Below, one piece after another: positions 16,813-26,888 of a stretch of DNA of 64,000 bases. Below the pieces are notes generated by a model that was not told the DNA's origin, ran no database searches, and saw only the letters and a list, made by a program, of their open reading frames with translations. Source of the stretch: an uncultured Amylibacter sp. Its GTDB lineage: Bacteria; Pseudomonadota; Alphaproteobacteria; Rhodobacterales; Rhodobacteraceae. How positions within the stretch are numbered: the stretch's first letter is position 1; each line of letters opens with the position of its first letter. The stretch is from positions 124,001-188,000 of the forward strand of contig CANMGS010000002.1 of NCBI GenBank assembly GCA_947497475.1. Direction: 5' to 3'. The translations under genes and the position numbers were made by a program.

Positions 16813-17802
16813 TTAGGCGGCTTTTTGTTTCATAGCGTCCAAAGCAGTTAACACCACTTCTGGCCCAGCACCATCTTTATGCGCTGTTTCTGATAATATA
16901 CGGCGCCAGAGTTTTGCACCTGGGCGCCCCGTAAAGATACCTAACATATGGCGTGTGATCTGGTTCAATCGGCCACCATTGGCGATATGGCGTTCAATAT
17001 AGGGCAGCATGTCTAATACGGCCTGCTCTGCGGTGGTCTTATCCGTCTCACCGTAAACCAGACTGTCGGCCTGCAGCAAAACAGAAGCAGGATCGTGATA
17101 GGCTGCACGCCCAATCATTATACCGTCTAATCCACGTTCCAAATGGGGCAGGGCTTCGGTCAATGTCATCAAGCCACCATTGATATGGATGTTCAGATCA
17201 GGGTTTTCCGCTTTCATTTGATGCACCAGATCATAATCCAGTGGTGGAATATCGCGGTTTTCCTTAGGGCTTAATCCTTTGAGCCAAGCTTTACGGGCAT
17301 GAATAGCAAAGGTTTTTACGCCCGTTGCACTGACGCGTTTGATGAAATCAGGCAGCACTTCATGTGGGTCTTGGTCATCTACGCCGATACGACATTTCAC
17401 GGTAATTTCTGCGCCCGTACTAGCATCTTGCATCGCGGATACACATTTTGCGACCAAATCAGGCTCTTGCATCAAACAGGCGCCGAATGCCCCTGATTGA
17501 ACGCGGTCTGATGGGCAACCGATGTTGATGTTGATTTCATCATACCCATAATCGCAGCCAATTTTAGTGGCTTCGGCCAATTGAACGGGATCTGATCCTC
17601 CCAACTGCAGGGCGATGGGGTGCTCAGTCTCATTATATGATAACAACCGATCTCTATCTCCATGAATTACAGCGGGCGCTGTCACCATTTCGGTATAGAG
17701 AAGCGCATGCGTAGACATGAGGCGGTGGAAATATCGGCAATGCCGATCCGTCCAGTCCATCATGGGCGCAACGCTTAGGGTATGTTTGACCGTTTTTTGC
17801 AT
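16813..17802 (-). CDS. dusA: tRNA-dihydrouridine(20/20a) synthase DusA
   Basis: This 329-residue FMN enzyme has SVAPMMDWTDRHCRYFHRLM, the DusA N-terminal signature. INIGCPSDRVQSGAFGACLM provides the catalytic Cys loop. KCRIGVDDQDP, FAIHARKAWLKGLSPKENR and the HINGG, DGIMIGRAAY phosphate-binding strands follow. DusA reduces U20/U20a in tRNA. Length and motifs are all typical. Confidence 0.95.
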   Translation of the reverse strand: MQKTVKHTLSVAPMMDWTDRHCRYFHRLMSTHALLYTEMVTAPAVIHGDRDRLLSYNETEHPIALQLGGSDPVQLAEATKIGCDYGYDEININIGCPSDRVQSGAFGACLMQEPDLVAKCVSAMQDASTGAEITVKCRIGVDDQDPHEVLPDFIKRVSATGVKTFAIHARKAWLKGLSPKENRDIPPLDYDLVHQMKAENPDLNIHINGGLMTLTEALPHLERGLDGIMIGRAAYHDPASVLLQADSLVYGETDKTTAEQAVLDMLPYIERHIANGGRLNQITRHMLGIFTGRPGAKLWRRILSETAHKDGAGPEVVLTALDAMKQKAA

Positions 17803-17850
17803 AAAGCGACCTATAGCACGCGCGCTCGCAAGAGCAAGATAGTGTCGTTT

Positions 17851-18141
17851 CTATTTGAATTTATTCTTTGCGCGCTCAATTAAAGCATTTTTTGCATTTT
17901 CAAAGCCGTAAGCAATCAGTAACCCAAGCCCAATTGCAGGCAAATCTACTGTTTGGGCAAGGCTTGGTAAACCTATGAAGATTTGCAATAGAAGCCATAA
18001 AATTACGCCAATCATCGCGATGCCAGACAAAAGAATTAGTGGGCGCTGTAATGGGTTTTCCGACATAGGTAGCCTAGAGGCAATCCATATGGCGACCATA
18101 CCAATACAAAATGCCAGTGTTACTGTTTGATAAAAGCCCAT
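17851..18141 (-). CDS. Small three-helix membrane protein, unknown
   Basis: This 96-residue protein has hydrophobic segments at about 5-22, 35-55 and 65-82. It ends in a Lys-rich cytoplasmic tail (IERAKNKFK). It sits 49 bp upstream of dusA on the same strand. I do not recognise a family. Good hydrophobic periodicity and a reasonable position make it a likely gene. Confidence 0.55.
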   Translation of the reverse strand: MGFYQTVTLAFCIGMVAIWIASRLPMSENPLQRPLILLSGIAMIGVILWLLLQIFIGLPSLAQTVDLPAIGLGLLIAYGFENAKNALIERAKNKFK

Positions 18142-18309
18142 AACGCCTCCTCGTTTTGCTGAAAATACCTGTCCAATGATGTGATCGCAAGCATGATCCT
18201 TTCAGTGAATATACGGATAGGGATAACGCATCGGTGAAACTCCGCTTAAGGCATTGGACAAAGGTAATCTCGCAGATATGATGTTGGTGAATAAGACGGG
18301 AGATATAAA

Positions 18310-18753
18310 ATGAAGTTTCTTCATACGATGGTACGTGTCAGTGATTTAGACGCGTCTTTGGATTTTTGGTGCAATAAATTTGGATTGATCGAACGCAGCC
18401 GCAATGAATACCCAGAGGGTAAATTCACATTGGTTTTCCTGACGGCGTCAGAAGACGAAGAAAGTTCAAATGAACACCACGCTCCTGAATTAGAGCTTAC
18501 ATATAACTGGGACAGTGATGAGAAATTGGAAACGGGTCGCAGTTGGGGGCATTTGGCCTATTCCGTTGAAAACATTTATGAAACTTGCAACGATTTGATG
18601 AATAAAGGCGTGACGATCAACCGCCCGCCGCGCGATGGACGCATGGCGTTTATCAAATCACCAGACAATGTTTCGATTGAGTTGCTACAGCAAGGTGATG
18701 CATTGCAACCGATGGAGCCATGGGCCTCTATGGATAATGTTGGTGAATGGTAA
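18310..18753 (+). CDS. gloA: Lactoylglutathione lyase (glyoxalase I)
   Basis: This 147-residue VOC protein has a candidate metal set in the expected places: His5 in KFLHTMVRV, Glu in ELELTYNW, His in WGHLAYSV and Glu in SIELLQ. GloA isomerises the methylglyoxal-glutathione hemithioacetal to lactoylglutathione. The ATG follows GGAG. It overlaps the next gene by 7 bases, suggesting coupled expression of two carbonyl/sugar-handling enzymes. Confidence 0.85.
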   Translation: MKFLHTMVRVSDLDASLDFWCNKFGLIERSRNEYPEGKFTLVFLTASEDEESSNEHHAPELELTYNWDSDEKLETGRSWGHLAYSVENIYETCNDLMNKGVTINRPPRDGRMAFIKSPDNVSIELLQQGDALQPMEPWASMDNVGEW

Positions 18754-19820
18754 AAATTGGGTACATTGCATTTAAGGCCCTTATAGGTCTGTTGATTTCA
18801 ACAAACCTTTCATTTGCGGATGTTGTGCGTCACGAAAGTGGTACGGTTAAGATTGAACCAATCGTAGAGGATTTATATGCGCCTTGGGCTGTAGGTATAT
18901 TGCCTGATGGCGATTTATTGATCACGGAACGCGATGGGGTGTTGATCCATTTTAGAAATGGCAAACGGCAAGATGTGACAGGTGTTCCAAAAGTCTGGGC
19001 GAATGGCCAAGGCGGCTTGTTGGATGTGGTCGTTGCGCGCGATTTCGCACAAAGCCGTAAGATTTACATAACCTATGCAGAGCCCCGCCAAGGCGGTGCT
19101 GGGACGGCCTTAGGAGCAGCTCGTTTGTCGGATGACGGCAGTAGGATCACTGGATTTAAAGTTTTGTACCGCCAATTATATGCCAGCAAAGCAGGGCGCC
19201 ATTTTGGGTCGCGTGTGGTTGAAGCTAAAGACGGTTTTCTATACGTCACTGTTGGTGATCGTGGTGATCGCCCCAAAGCGCAAAGTTTAGAGCATCATAA
19301 TGGTAAAGTCATTCGGGTGAACCCAAATGGCGGCGGTGAAATATATTCAATCGGTCATCGCAACCCTCAAGGTGCCACATTGGATTTGAAAGGTCAGTTA
19401 TGGACTGTTGCCCACGGTGCCAAAGGTGGGGATGAGATTAACATACCCGAACGGGGCAAAAACTATGGTTGGCCTGTGATTTCATATGGCATTCATTATC
19501 AGGGCGGTAAAATTGGTGAAGGCACACATAAAGAAGGGATGGAGCAGCCCAAGTTCTATTGGGATCCATCCATCGCCCCCTCTGGTATGATGATTTATTC
19601 GGGCAAGTTATGGCCTGAATGGAGGGGTGATATTTTTGTGGGGTCACTCAAGTTCGATATGATTTCACGCCTTGAGCGTAAGGGTGATAGGATCACGAGC
19701 GAAGAACGCTTATTTACCAAGAAATATGACCGCATCCGCGATATTCGCGAAGCTCCAGATGGCTCGATCTATTTCTTGGCTGTTGGTGACGGCGCCCTTT
19801 ACCGCATGACACCGAACTAA
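18747..19820 (+). CDS. Periplasmic PQQ-dependent sugar (aldose) dehydrogenase-like protein
   Basis: This 357-residue protein has an N-terminal signal peptide (cleavage near NLSFA). It then shows a six-bladed beta-propeller pattern of soluble aldose dehydrogenases (YliI type): [68 protein letters not shown] and [11 protein letters not shown]. These enzymes oxidise sugars in the periplasm with PQQ. Co-location with glyoxalase is by overlap. PQQ synthesis genes are not in the window. Confidence 0.87.
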   Translation: MVKIGYIAFKALIGLLISTNLSFADVVRHESGTVKIEPIVEDLYAPWAVGILPDGDLLITERDGVLIHFRNGKRQDVTGVPKVWANGQGGLLDVVVARDFAQSRKIYITYAEPRQGGAGTALGAARLSDDGSRITGFKVLYRQLYASKAGRHFGSRVVEAKDGFLYVTVGDRGDRPKAQSLEHHNGKVIRVNPNGGGEIYSIGHRNPQGATLDLKGQLWTVAHGAKGGDEINIPERGKNYGWPVISYGIHYQGGKIGEGTHKEGMEQPKFYWDPSIAPSGMMIYSGKLWPEWRGDIFVGSLKFDMISRLERKGDRITSEERLFTKKYDRIRDIREAPDGSIYFLAVGDGALYRMTPN

Positions 19821-19824
19821 ATTG

Positions 19825-20145
19825 TTAAGACGTTAACATTGTTGCACACCCTCTATGTGCATTGGGTTGACCGATATGATGCGGATTCAAGATTAAGTGC
19901 CAAGTTGGCGCATACCCTGGCGCTTGTGCTCGTGAATAGGAACAGCCATTTGCAAGGGTCATATGCTGCCCATATGCGCCCGTGGGCGCAGCCACTATTC
20001 GAATGTTGTTGCCAGAAGACGGGCCAATGAAGTCAGATATATCTTGGCCGCCATCAAAACGATTGATCACAGTTTCGCCAACGGCCCCGCAATTTGCGAG
20101 GATAAGCGTTGATAACAGAAATGGAAGTTTGGTTTTAGGAAACAT
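19825..20145 (-). CDS. Small lipoprotein, unknown
   Basis: This 106-residue protein has a type II signal: MFPKTKLPFLLSTLILANC, with acylation expected at Cys19. The remainder holds IINRF-like and DFIGPSSGNNIRIV segments and three more cysteines. I do not recognise the family. It converges with the sugar dehydrogenase, 4 bp between stops. Its start codon lies in the arm of a strong hairpin. Confidence 0.6.
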   Translation of the reverse strand: MFPKTKLPFLLSTLILANCGAVGETVINRFDGGQDISDFIGPSSGNNIRIVAAPTGAYGQHMTLANGCSYSRAQAPGYAPTWHLILNPHHIGQPNAHRGCATMLTS

Positions 20146-20178
20146 CAGGATACTCTCTTTATGGAAGGTACCCTGATG
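20143..20178 (-). promoter_or_regulatory. Hairpin enclosing the lipoprotein start codon
   Basis: Arms at 20143-20153 and 20168-20178 pair at 10 of 11 positions around a 14-base loop. The lipoprotein ATG (20145-20143) is the last three bases of one arm, and the purine-rich ribosome-binding sequence is in the loop. In the mRNA this would hide the start codon. Confidence 0.5.
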
Positions 20179-20250
20179 ATTAGTGTTAAAACATTAATGG
20201 ATGTTTGGAGAATGCCCGAGATTATAGCTAGGATTTAATGCGATTTTTCA

Positions 20251-21039
20251 TCAAACAGCCGTCCATCCGCCATCCATAGAAATGTTTGTGCCCGTGATGC
20301 CTTTTGCTGCATCTGAACAAAGATAGACAACCGTGGCTGCAACATCATCCACTTCGATAAAGTCCTTGTTGGGATGTTTAGCCAGAAACCCCTTTAGCTT
20401 TGCCTCATCCTCACTAATACCGCGATCTTTGGCAACGGCATCAATCTGGGCTTGCACCAATGGGGTCAGCACATAGCCGGGTGAAACAGCATTCACCGTG
20501 ACCCCAAATTCAGCCGCTTCTAAAGCGACAGTTTTGGTCAAACCAGCGATACCGTGTTTGGCTGCGACATAGGCCGATTTATAGGGTGATGCGACCAAGG
20601 AATGGGCGGATGCCAGATTAATAATACGCCCCCAACCGCGTGATTTCATGCCCGTAATCACAGCTTTGGTGGTGTAAAAAGCAGAGCTTAGATTAACCGC
20701 GATAATCTGTTCCCATTTATCTGCAGGAAAATCTTCGACGGGGCTGACGTGTTGTATGCCTGCATTGTTCATCAAAATATCAACGCCGCCCATTTTGGTA
20801 TCAGCCGTTTTAATCATCTCGGCAATCTGGTCAGGTTTCGTCATATCTGCATCTGAATAAAACGCACGTTTGCCAGACAGCTTTTCCAATTCCGCAATCA
20901 GCGCATCAATGTCAGCTTTGTCGCCAAAACCATTGATCATAATTTGCGCGCCTTCAGCCGCCAATTTCAAAGCGATACCGCGACCAATCCCACTGGTTGA
21001 TCCTGTAATAACGGCTGTGCGTCCTGTAAGCATGTACAT
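20251..21039 (-). CDS. bdhA: D-3-hydroxybutyrate dehydrogenase
   Basis: This 262-residue short-chain dehydrogenase has TGSTSGIGRGIA for NAD binding, NNAGIQHV, Ser in NLASAHSLVAS, and the catalytic YVAAKHG. The SPGYVLTPLV segment and the length of about 260 are characteristic of BdhA/HbdH. It interconverts 3-hydroxybutyrate and acetoacetate in storage-polymer and ketone metabolism. It lies 49 bp downstream of the dimethylglycine-dehydrogenase-like gene on the same strand. Confidence 0.88.
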   Translation of the reverse strand: MYMLTGRTAVITGSTSGIGRGIALKLAAEGAQIMINGFGDKADIDALIAELEKLSGKRAFYSDADMTKPDQIAEMIKTADTKMGGVDILMNNAGIQHVSPVEDFPADKWEQIIAVNLSSAFYTTKAVITGMKSRGWGRIINLASAHSLVASPYKSAYVAAKHGIAGLTKTVALEAAEFGVTVNAVSPGYVLTPLVQAQIDAVAKDRGISEDEAKLKGFLAKHPNKDFIEVDDVAATVVYLCSDAAKGITGTNISMDGGWTAV

Positions 21040-21088
21040 CCCCTTTTTACGTTTAATTTAAAGGTTTTATACAGGTTGAAAAGACCGT

Positions 21089-23503
21089 TTAACTACGCAT
21101 GCGGTTGTTTTCTGGATCGAATAAAACGGTATCCAAACGCGTGGCTTTACACATTTTACCCAGTATTTCGATTTCTGCAGAAAAATCTGTATTCATCAAA
21201 TCGCTTGGAATGAAAGCAAAGGCGATCGATTTCTGCGCATAATGCGAATATCCACCAGATGTGCAGAACCCAACGACTTTGCCATCCACCCAAATTGGTT
21301 CGTAGCCACCAACATCTGTATCATCTGCATCGACTTCAAACGTACAAAGATGTCGGGCTGGCCCTGCGTCACGCTCTGCAGTAGCTGCAACTTTACCAAT
21401 GAAATCGGCGGGTTTATCGTAGGATGTGAAACGATCCATACCTGTTTCAGCAGGCAGGTAATCTGGGCTGAATTCGGCATTCCATGACCCAAACCCTTTG
21501 TCCAATCGCAATGACATCATGGCACGCATCCCGAACGGCTTCATGTCATATGCTTTGCCCGCATTTGACAGTGTTTCATACAAAGCAACCTGTTGATCGG
21601 CATCGACATAAATCTCATACCCCAGATCGCCCGTATAACTGACACGTTGCACAAGGGCAGGGATGCCGCCCAAGTCGATATGTTTGGCATCCATAAACTT
21701 AAACGCGTCATGGCTGACATCTGCATTGGTGCAAGCTGCCAAAACATCACGTGCTTTTGGTCCTGCAATTTGAAATCCTATGCGTTTGGTCGAGATGTTT
21801 TCAATGCTAACACCATCATCAGCATTCTGTTCAAAATACCGCATATGGATGGCCTGCATGCCAAAAGAAGCCGTTAACAGAAATTCTTTTTCGGACAGAC
21901 AAGTCACTGTAAAGTCACCTAATATCTTACCCTTAGCGCTTAACATAGGTGTCAAAGATATACGTCCAACCTTTGGAATTCGCCCCGCCATGGTGCGATC
22001 CAGCCATGCACGTGAACCTGCACCTGTCACACGGTATTTCCCAAAGTTATGCACCTCGTTGATGCCAACGGAATTGCGTACAGCCATCACTTCGCGCGCT
22101 GTTGCCTCAAACGCGTTTGAACGGCGGAATGTTGGCGTTTCATAATCCGCCTCGCCATCTGCAGCAAAGTAATTCACCACTTCCATGCCAAACTGTGCGC
22201 CAAAGACAGCGCCTTGTTTTTTCCAGATGTCATACATCGGTGTTGTGTTCCATTCGCGCGCAACAGGCAATTCTTCGTTTGGGTATGAGACCGAGAAACG
22301 GCGTTGGTAGTTTTCCACCACCTTAGGGCGCGTATAATCTGGCGTGATCCAATCACCAAAGCGGCCAACATCCATTGCATGAACATCCCGTTCGGCTTCA
22401 CCTTCGATCATCCATTGTGCCAATGACAGGCCAACACCGCCCCCTTGGCTGAACCCTGCCATAACACCACAAGCAGACCAATAGTTGCGCAGCCCTGGCA
22501 CAGGGCCAACCAAAGGATTGCCGTCAGGGGCGAATGTGAAGGGGCCATTGATAATGGTTTTGATGCCAGCGCGTTGCAGCACAGGGAAACGGTTGAACGC
22601 AAATTCAACGCTTTCAGAAATGCGGTCCAGCTTGTTTTCCAGCAATTCATGCCCGAAATCTTGTGGTGTGCCATCCACAGCCCATGGATCACAGCGTTGT
22701 TCGTAAAAGCCAATACAAATCCCGCGCCCTTCTTGGCGCAGATAACTTTCACCGCCTGGATCCATCACATGTGGTAACTCGCTATCAGGTTCATACACCT
22801 CTGGGGTTTCCTCGGTCACCAGATACTGATGTTCCATTGGGTGAAGTGGCAAATACACGCCTGCCATTGCACCAACTTCGCGCGCCCACAAACCGCCAGC
22901 ATTGACGATATGCTCTGCATGAATGGTGCCTTTTTCTGTCACAACATCCCATGTTCCATCTGGGCGTTGGTTGGTTTCTTTGACGGGGTTTTGGATGACA
23001 ATTTCTGCCCCGCCCATACGGGCTGCTTTAGCGTAAGCATGTGTTGTGCCAGAAGGGTCAAGATGACCATCCAAAGGGTCGTATAAACCGCCAATAACCC
23101 CTTCGATATTGGTGATAGGTGAGATTTTCCGTATCTCTTCGGGTGTCACGATTTCCGTATCCAACCCCATAAACCGATGTTTGGCACGTTCCGCCAACAT
23201 CATATCCATACGCTCTGGTGTATCGGCCAATGTTACGCCACCCACATGGTGCAAACCGCATGACATACCTGTCAGTTCTTCCAACTCTTTATACAAGCGA
23301 ATGGTATAGCCTTGCAGGGCAGCCATATTCGTGTCGCCGTTCAATGTGTGAAAACCACCAGCCGCATGCCATGTAGACCCAGATGTCAGTTCAGACCGTT
23401 CCACCAACATCACATCTGACCAACCCAACTTGGTTAGGTGGTATAGAACGGAACAGCCAACAACGCCGCCTCCGATAACACAAACTCTTGTTGTTTTTTT
23501 CAT
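21089..23503 (-). CDS. Dimethylglycine/sarcosine dehydrogenase-like FAD-GcvT protein
   Basis: This 804-residue protein has VCVIGGGVVGCSVLYHL at the N-terminus and SGSTWHAAG, where the His is the covalent FAD attachment site in dimethylglycine dehydrogenase. A DAO domain reaches about residue 370. A GcvT folate-binding domain (about 430-700; FGKYRVTGAGSRAWLD, YTGDLGYEIYV) and GcvT C-terminal barrel follow. Such enzymes demethylate dimethylglycine or sarcosine and pass formaldehyde to THF. The adjacent GlxA-type regulator and the sox operon fit glycine-betaine breakdown. Exact substrate is inferred. Confidence 0.85.
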   Translation of the reverse strand: MKKTTRVCVIGGGVVGCSVLYHLTKLGWSDVMLVERSELTSGSTWHAAGGFHTLNGDTNMAALQGYTIRLYKELEELTGMSCGLHHVGGVTLADTPERMDMMLAERAKHRFMGLDTEIVTPEEIRKISPITNIEGVIGGLYDPLDGHLDPSGTTHAYAKAARMGGAEIVIQNPVKETNQRPDGTWDVVTEKGTIHAEHIVNAGGLWAREVGAMAGVYLPLHPMEHQYLVTEETPEVYEPDSELPHVMDPGGESYLRQEGRGICIGFYEQRCDPWAVDGTPQDFGHELLENKLDRISESVEFAFNRFPVLQRAGIKTIINGPFTFAPDGNPLVGPVPGLRNYWSACGVMAGFSQGGGVGLSLAQWMIEGEAERDVHAMDVGRFGDWITPDYTRPKVVENYQRRFSVSYPNEELPVAREWNTTPMYDIWKKQGAVFGAQFGMEVVNYFAADGEADYETPTFRRSNAFEATAREVMAVRNSVGINEVHNFGKYRVTGAGSRAWLDRTMAGRIPKVGRISLTPMLSAKGKILGDFTVTCLSEKEFLLTASFGMQAIHMRYFEQNADDGVSIENISTKRIGFQIAGPKARDVLAACTNADVSHDAFKFMDAKHIDLGGIPALVQRVSYTGDLGYEIYVDADQQVALYETLSNAGKAYDMKPFGMRAMMSLRLDKGFGSWNAEFSPDYLPAETGMDRFTSYDKPADFIGKVAATAERDAGPARHLCTFEVDADDTDVGGYEPIWVDGKVVGFCTSGGYSHYAQKSIAFAFIPSDLMNTDFSAEIEILGKMCKATRLDTVLFDPENNRMRS

Positions 23504-23527
23504 CGGCGTTGCTCCTGATGGTCTGGA

Positions 23528-24517
23528 CTACTGTGGTCGGTTGGGTACGGCCCCACGCTCGCGGTACGGCGTGGTTTCATATTGTGTTCGGTAGCATTTG
23601 GAAAAATGCGAAGGCGAAGCAAAGCCGCAAGCAAGGGCGACATTGATCACGGACATATCCGTTTGCATCAACAGATTACGCGCCTTTTGCAGGCGTAATT
23701 CCATGTAATAGCGTTTGGGCGAACGATCCAAATACCGCCGGAACAAACGCTCCAACTGGCGGGTCGACATGCCAACATCTGAGGCCAAATTAGACGGTGA
23801 AATCGGTTCTTCGATATTCTGTTCCATCATTTGGATGACTTTGGACAGTTTTGGATGTCGCACACCAATACGCGTTGGAATAGATAGACGAGGTTCGTCA
23901 TGTTCCGTGCGCATAGAGTTATAGATCATCTGGTCAGCGCACCAATTTGTAATTTCTGGGCCGTGATCGTCGCCTATAAGTTTCAGCATCAAATCCACAG
24001 AGGCTGTACCACCAGCAGAAGTGAAACGATTTCCCTCTGCGGTGAAAACGCTATTGACCAGCTCCACATCTGGAAACTCTTCTTCAAAACTGTCGTAATT
24101 TTCCCAGTGAATGGTGCATTTTTTACTGTTCAACAATCCAGCGGCAGCCAAAGTATAAGATGCCGTACACAAACCACCAACGGCCATGCCTTTGCGGGCT
24201 TCGCGGCGCAGCCAATTTAAAACCGGCTTTGTGGTGTTTTCTTTGATATTCACACCACCACACACAATGATTGTATCATTGCGATTTAAGTCGCCTAAGT
24301 TGCCACTGACATTCACTTCAATATTGCTAGAAGTCATCGCCGTTTTCCCTGTCTCAGAAACGAGCGTCCAAGAGTATAGCGGTTTATCATTAAAGCTGTT
24401 TGCCAAGCGCAAAGGCTCTATCGCGCTGGTGAAAGCGATCATAGAGAATTGATCCAACAGTAAAAACACAAAGTTTTTTGTGGGCGTAGTGGCTGTTGCG
24501 GCTTCTACAGGCGACAT
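23528..24517 (-). CDS. GlxA-family AraC-type regulator, GbdR-like
   Basis: From ATG 24517 this is 329 residues; a TTG at 24523 would add two. A DJ-1/PfpI-like domain (about 15-190) contains FVFLLLDQFSMIAFTSAIEPLRLAN and GGLCTASYTLAAAGLL. An AraC helix-turn-helix pair (about 215-320; MSTRQLERLFRRYLDRSPKRYYMELRL, ALACGFASPSHFSKCYR) follows. This is the domain order of GbdR/CdhR activators of glycine-betaine catabolism. The gene is 24 bp upstream of the dimethylglycine-dehydrogenase-like gene on the same strand, so local control is likely. Confidence 0.85.
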   Translation of the reverse strand: MSPVEAATATTPTKNFVFLLLDQFSMIAFTSAIEPLRLANSFNDKPLYSWTLVSETGKTAMTSSNIEVNVSGNLGDLNRNDTIIVCGGVNIKENTTKPVLNWLRREARKGMAVGGLCTASYTLAAAGLLNSKKCTIHWENYDSFEEEFPDVELVNSVFTAEGNRFTSAGGTASVDLMLKLIGDDHGPEITNWCADQMIYNSMRTEHDEPRLSIPTRIGVRHPKLSKVIQMMEQNIEEPISPSNLASDVGMSTRQLERLFRRYLDRSPKRYYMELRLQKARNLLMQTDMSVINVALACGFASPSHFSKCYRTQYETTPYRERGAVPNRPQ

Positions 24518-24737
24518 GGGCAATTGTCCAAAAAAGGTGACGAATCAACCGTTAACAAGATTATTCTGCAAGCTAGAGCAAAAAGTTATGCACCAAGCAA
24601 GCTTTTACATGCATTCATTAAAAAAATGTAACATGTGGCAGTTTCATCCTAGGCGCCGCTGAATGTAAAAGTCTACTAGAATCCCTTGTAAAATTGTTCT
24701 ATGGGAGTGTTCTGAAAATTTATTATGGAGAAGGCCA

Positions 24738-26108
24738 ATGACCATGGCTTGGGACAAAGCGGGATGGCGTTCAAAAGAGCGCATCCAAATGCCAGACTAC
24801 ACAGATGCTGCGAAACTCGCAGAAGTAGAGGCGCGCTTGGGTCGTTATCCACCGCTGGTATTTGCAGGGGAAGCCCGTGATTTGCGCGCTAAATTAGCAG
24901 CTGCATCACGCGGTGAAGCCTTTTTATTACAAGGCGGCGATTGCGCAGAAAGTTTCGATGAATTCAACGCTGATTTGATCCGTGACACATACAAAGTCAT
25001 GTTGCAAATGGCTGTTGTTTTGACATATGGCGCCAAAGTGCCAGTGATCAAAATCGGCCGTGTGGCAGGTCAATTCGCGAAACCACGTTCAGCACCAACT
25101 GAAACTGTAGATGGCGTAGAATTGCCAAGCTACCGTGGCGATATCATCAATGCTTTGGACTTCACTCCAGAAGCACGCATTCCAAATCCTGACAATATGT
25201 TGCGTGCCTATACACAAGCAGCGGCATCTTTGAACTTGCTACGCGCGTTCAGCCAAGGCGGTTTTGCCGATATCCACCGTGTTCACGAATGGAACCTAGG
25301 GTTCGCCAATGCAGCAGGGGCGGCTGATCAATACAAAGTTCTGGCGGATCGTATTTCCGACAGCTTAGACTTTATGAACGCAGCGGGTATCAATTCAGAT
25401 AATAATCATTCGCTTCATACAGTGGATTTCTATACATCACACGAAGCGTTGTTGTTAGAATACGAAGAAGCATTATGCCGTACGGACAGCACAACTGGTT
25501 TGCCAGTTGCTGGTTCTGGTCACATGATTTGGATCGGTGATCGTACACGCCAGCCTGATGGTGCGCATGTTGAATTCTGTCGTGGTGTGCAAAACCCAAT
25601 CGGTTTGAAATGTGGTCCAACAATCACAACGGATGATCTGTTGAAATTGATTGATAAGCTGAACCCAGAAAACGAAGCAGGTCGTTTGACATTGATTGCA
25701 CGATTTGGCGCAGGCAATGTTGGTGATCACTTACCAAAATTGATCAAAGCTGTCGAAGCGGAAGGTCGCAATGTTCTTTGGACATGCGATGCGATGCACG
25801 GCAACACGATCAAATCGTCAACGGGCTTCAAAACACGTCCATTCGACAGCATCTTGCGCGAAGTCCGCGAGTTCTTTGCCGTTCACAAAGCCGAAGGCAC
25901 TGTGCCAGGTGGTGTTCATTTTGAAATGACAGGTAAAGACGTAACAGAATGTACAGGTGGTGTTCGTGCGGTAACAGATGAAGATCTGTCCAGCCGTTAC
26001 CACACAGCTTGTGATCCACGTCTTAATGCATCCCAATCGCTTGAATTGGCGTTCTTGGTGGCGGAAGAATTGGAAAACCGTCTGCAAGCACAACGCAAAG
26101 CGGGTTAA
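24738..26108 (+). CDS. aroG: Class II 3-deoxy-7-phosphoheptulonate (DAHP) synthase
   Basis: This 456-residue enzyme is full length for plant-type DAHP synthase. It shows [11 protein letters not shown] with the metal-site Cys, [62 protein letters not shown] and [11 protein letters not shown]. It catalyses the first step of the shikimate pathway from PEP and erythrose 4-phosphate. GAGAAGG precedes the ATG. It is divergent from the GbdR-like gene across about 220 bp. Confidence 0.95.
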   Translation: MTMAWDKAGWRSKERIQMPDYTDAAKLAEVEARLGRYPPLVFAGEARDLRAKLAAASRGEAFLLQGGDCAESFDEFNADLIRDTYKVMLQMAVVLTYGAKVPVIKIGRVAGQFAKPRSAPTETVDGVELPSYRGDIINALDFTPEARIPNPDNMLRAYTQAAASLNLLRAFSQGGFADIHRVHEWNLGFANAAGAADQYKVLADRISDSLDFMNAAGINSDNNHSLHTVDFYTSHEALLLEYEEALCRTDSTTGLPVAGSGHMIWIGDRTRQPDGAHVEFCRGVQNPIGLKCGPTITTDDLLKLIDKLNPENEAGRLTLIARFGAGNVGDHLPKLIKAVEAEGRNVLWTCDAMHGNTIKSSTGFKTRPFDSILREVREFFAVHKAEGTVPGGVHFEMTGKDVTECTGGVRAVTDEDLSSRYHTACDPRLNASQSLELAFLVAEELENRLQAQRKAG

Positions 26109-26109
26109 G

Positions 26110-26688
26110 CTACTTTACAATACGCAAATAGGGCGGCCTTGATTGGGTCGCCTTTTTTGTTTGTGCTGCAATGAAGTCCGCCTGATCTTCTGCCATTTCC
26201 AGAACAGGTTTCTTATACGTAGGTTTTGATGCCACAATGCGGGTTCGGCTTAAGGATTTTACTGCAAGCCGTGTTGGAAAGTCTGGATGCGTTGTGTTCG
26301 CGATCAAGCATCCTAACATACGCGTCGTTTGATTTGCTTCATCTGACATAGGAAGCAGAATTAAACGGGCTTTATGGCTGAGGTTTAAATCTAATATTTC
26401 TGGTGTATTAAAAGAAGCGTCTAAAGCCTTACTAAAATAATCGCGGTTTTCTGGCACGATTAAAGAGTGTGCAGGCATCCCACGCATTTCCATTCCCATG
26501 CAATCCGAAACCTTACTGCCAGCCAGACGAAACCGTGCAATGCCTGACGCGTTTAGTTCAAGAATGAACGTATAGTTTAAAGATTTTTGTAACATGCGCG
26601 GATCAACTTCTGACCGCTTAGGCACCAACCGTCCATGCCGTAAACTTTCCCAATATGAGAAGATTTCATCTGCAAGAACATCTTTCAT
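26110..26688 (-). CDS. PAS_5-domain protein
   Basis: I set the start at ATG 26688 because GGAGG lies 4 bases upstream; the longer frame to 26748 has no Shine-Dalgarno. The 192-residue product shows the PAS_5 pattern: FSYWESLRHGRLVPKRSEVDP, FILELNASGIARFRLAGSKVSDCMG and MRGMPAHSLI. Family members are common single-domain proteins of alphaproteobacteria with unknown output. It converges on aroG with one base between stops. Confidence 0.8.
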   Translation of the reverse strand: MKDVLADEIFSYWESLRHGRLVPKRSEVDPRMLQKSLNYTFILELNASGIARFRLAGSKVSDCMGMEMRGMPAHSLIVPENRDYFSKALDASFNTPEILDLNLSHKARLILLPMSDEANQTTRMLGCLIANTTHPDFPTRLAVKSLSRTRIVASKPTYKKPVLEMAEDQADFIAAQTKKATQSRPPYLRIVK

Positions 26689-26888
26689 TAAACCTCCATT
26701 CCAAGTGAAAGGAATGATTTTTGAGTTATTTTGTACCATTTTACGCATTTTTACCGTGTTGTTTCAAGTTTATGCTAAGTTTTATGTGTTGTTGAGGAAT
26801 ACGTTCAGATTTGCTATCGCTCTAACAACACAGGTGTTTGATGCGTTTTGGCATAAAATTATCTCAAATGAGAGGCAAAGTTTATTAA

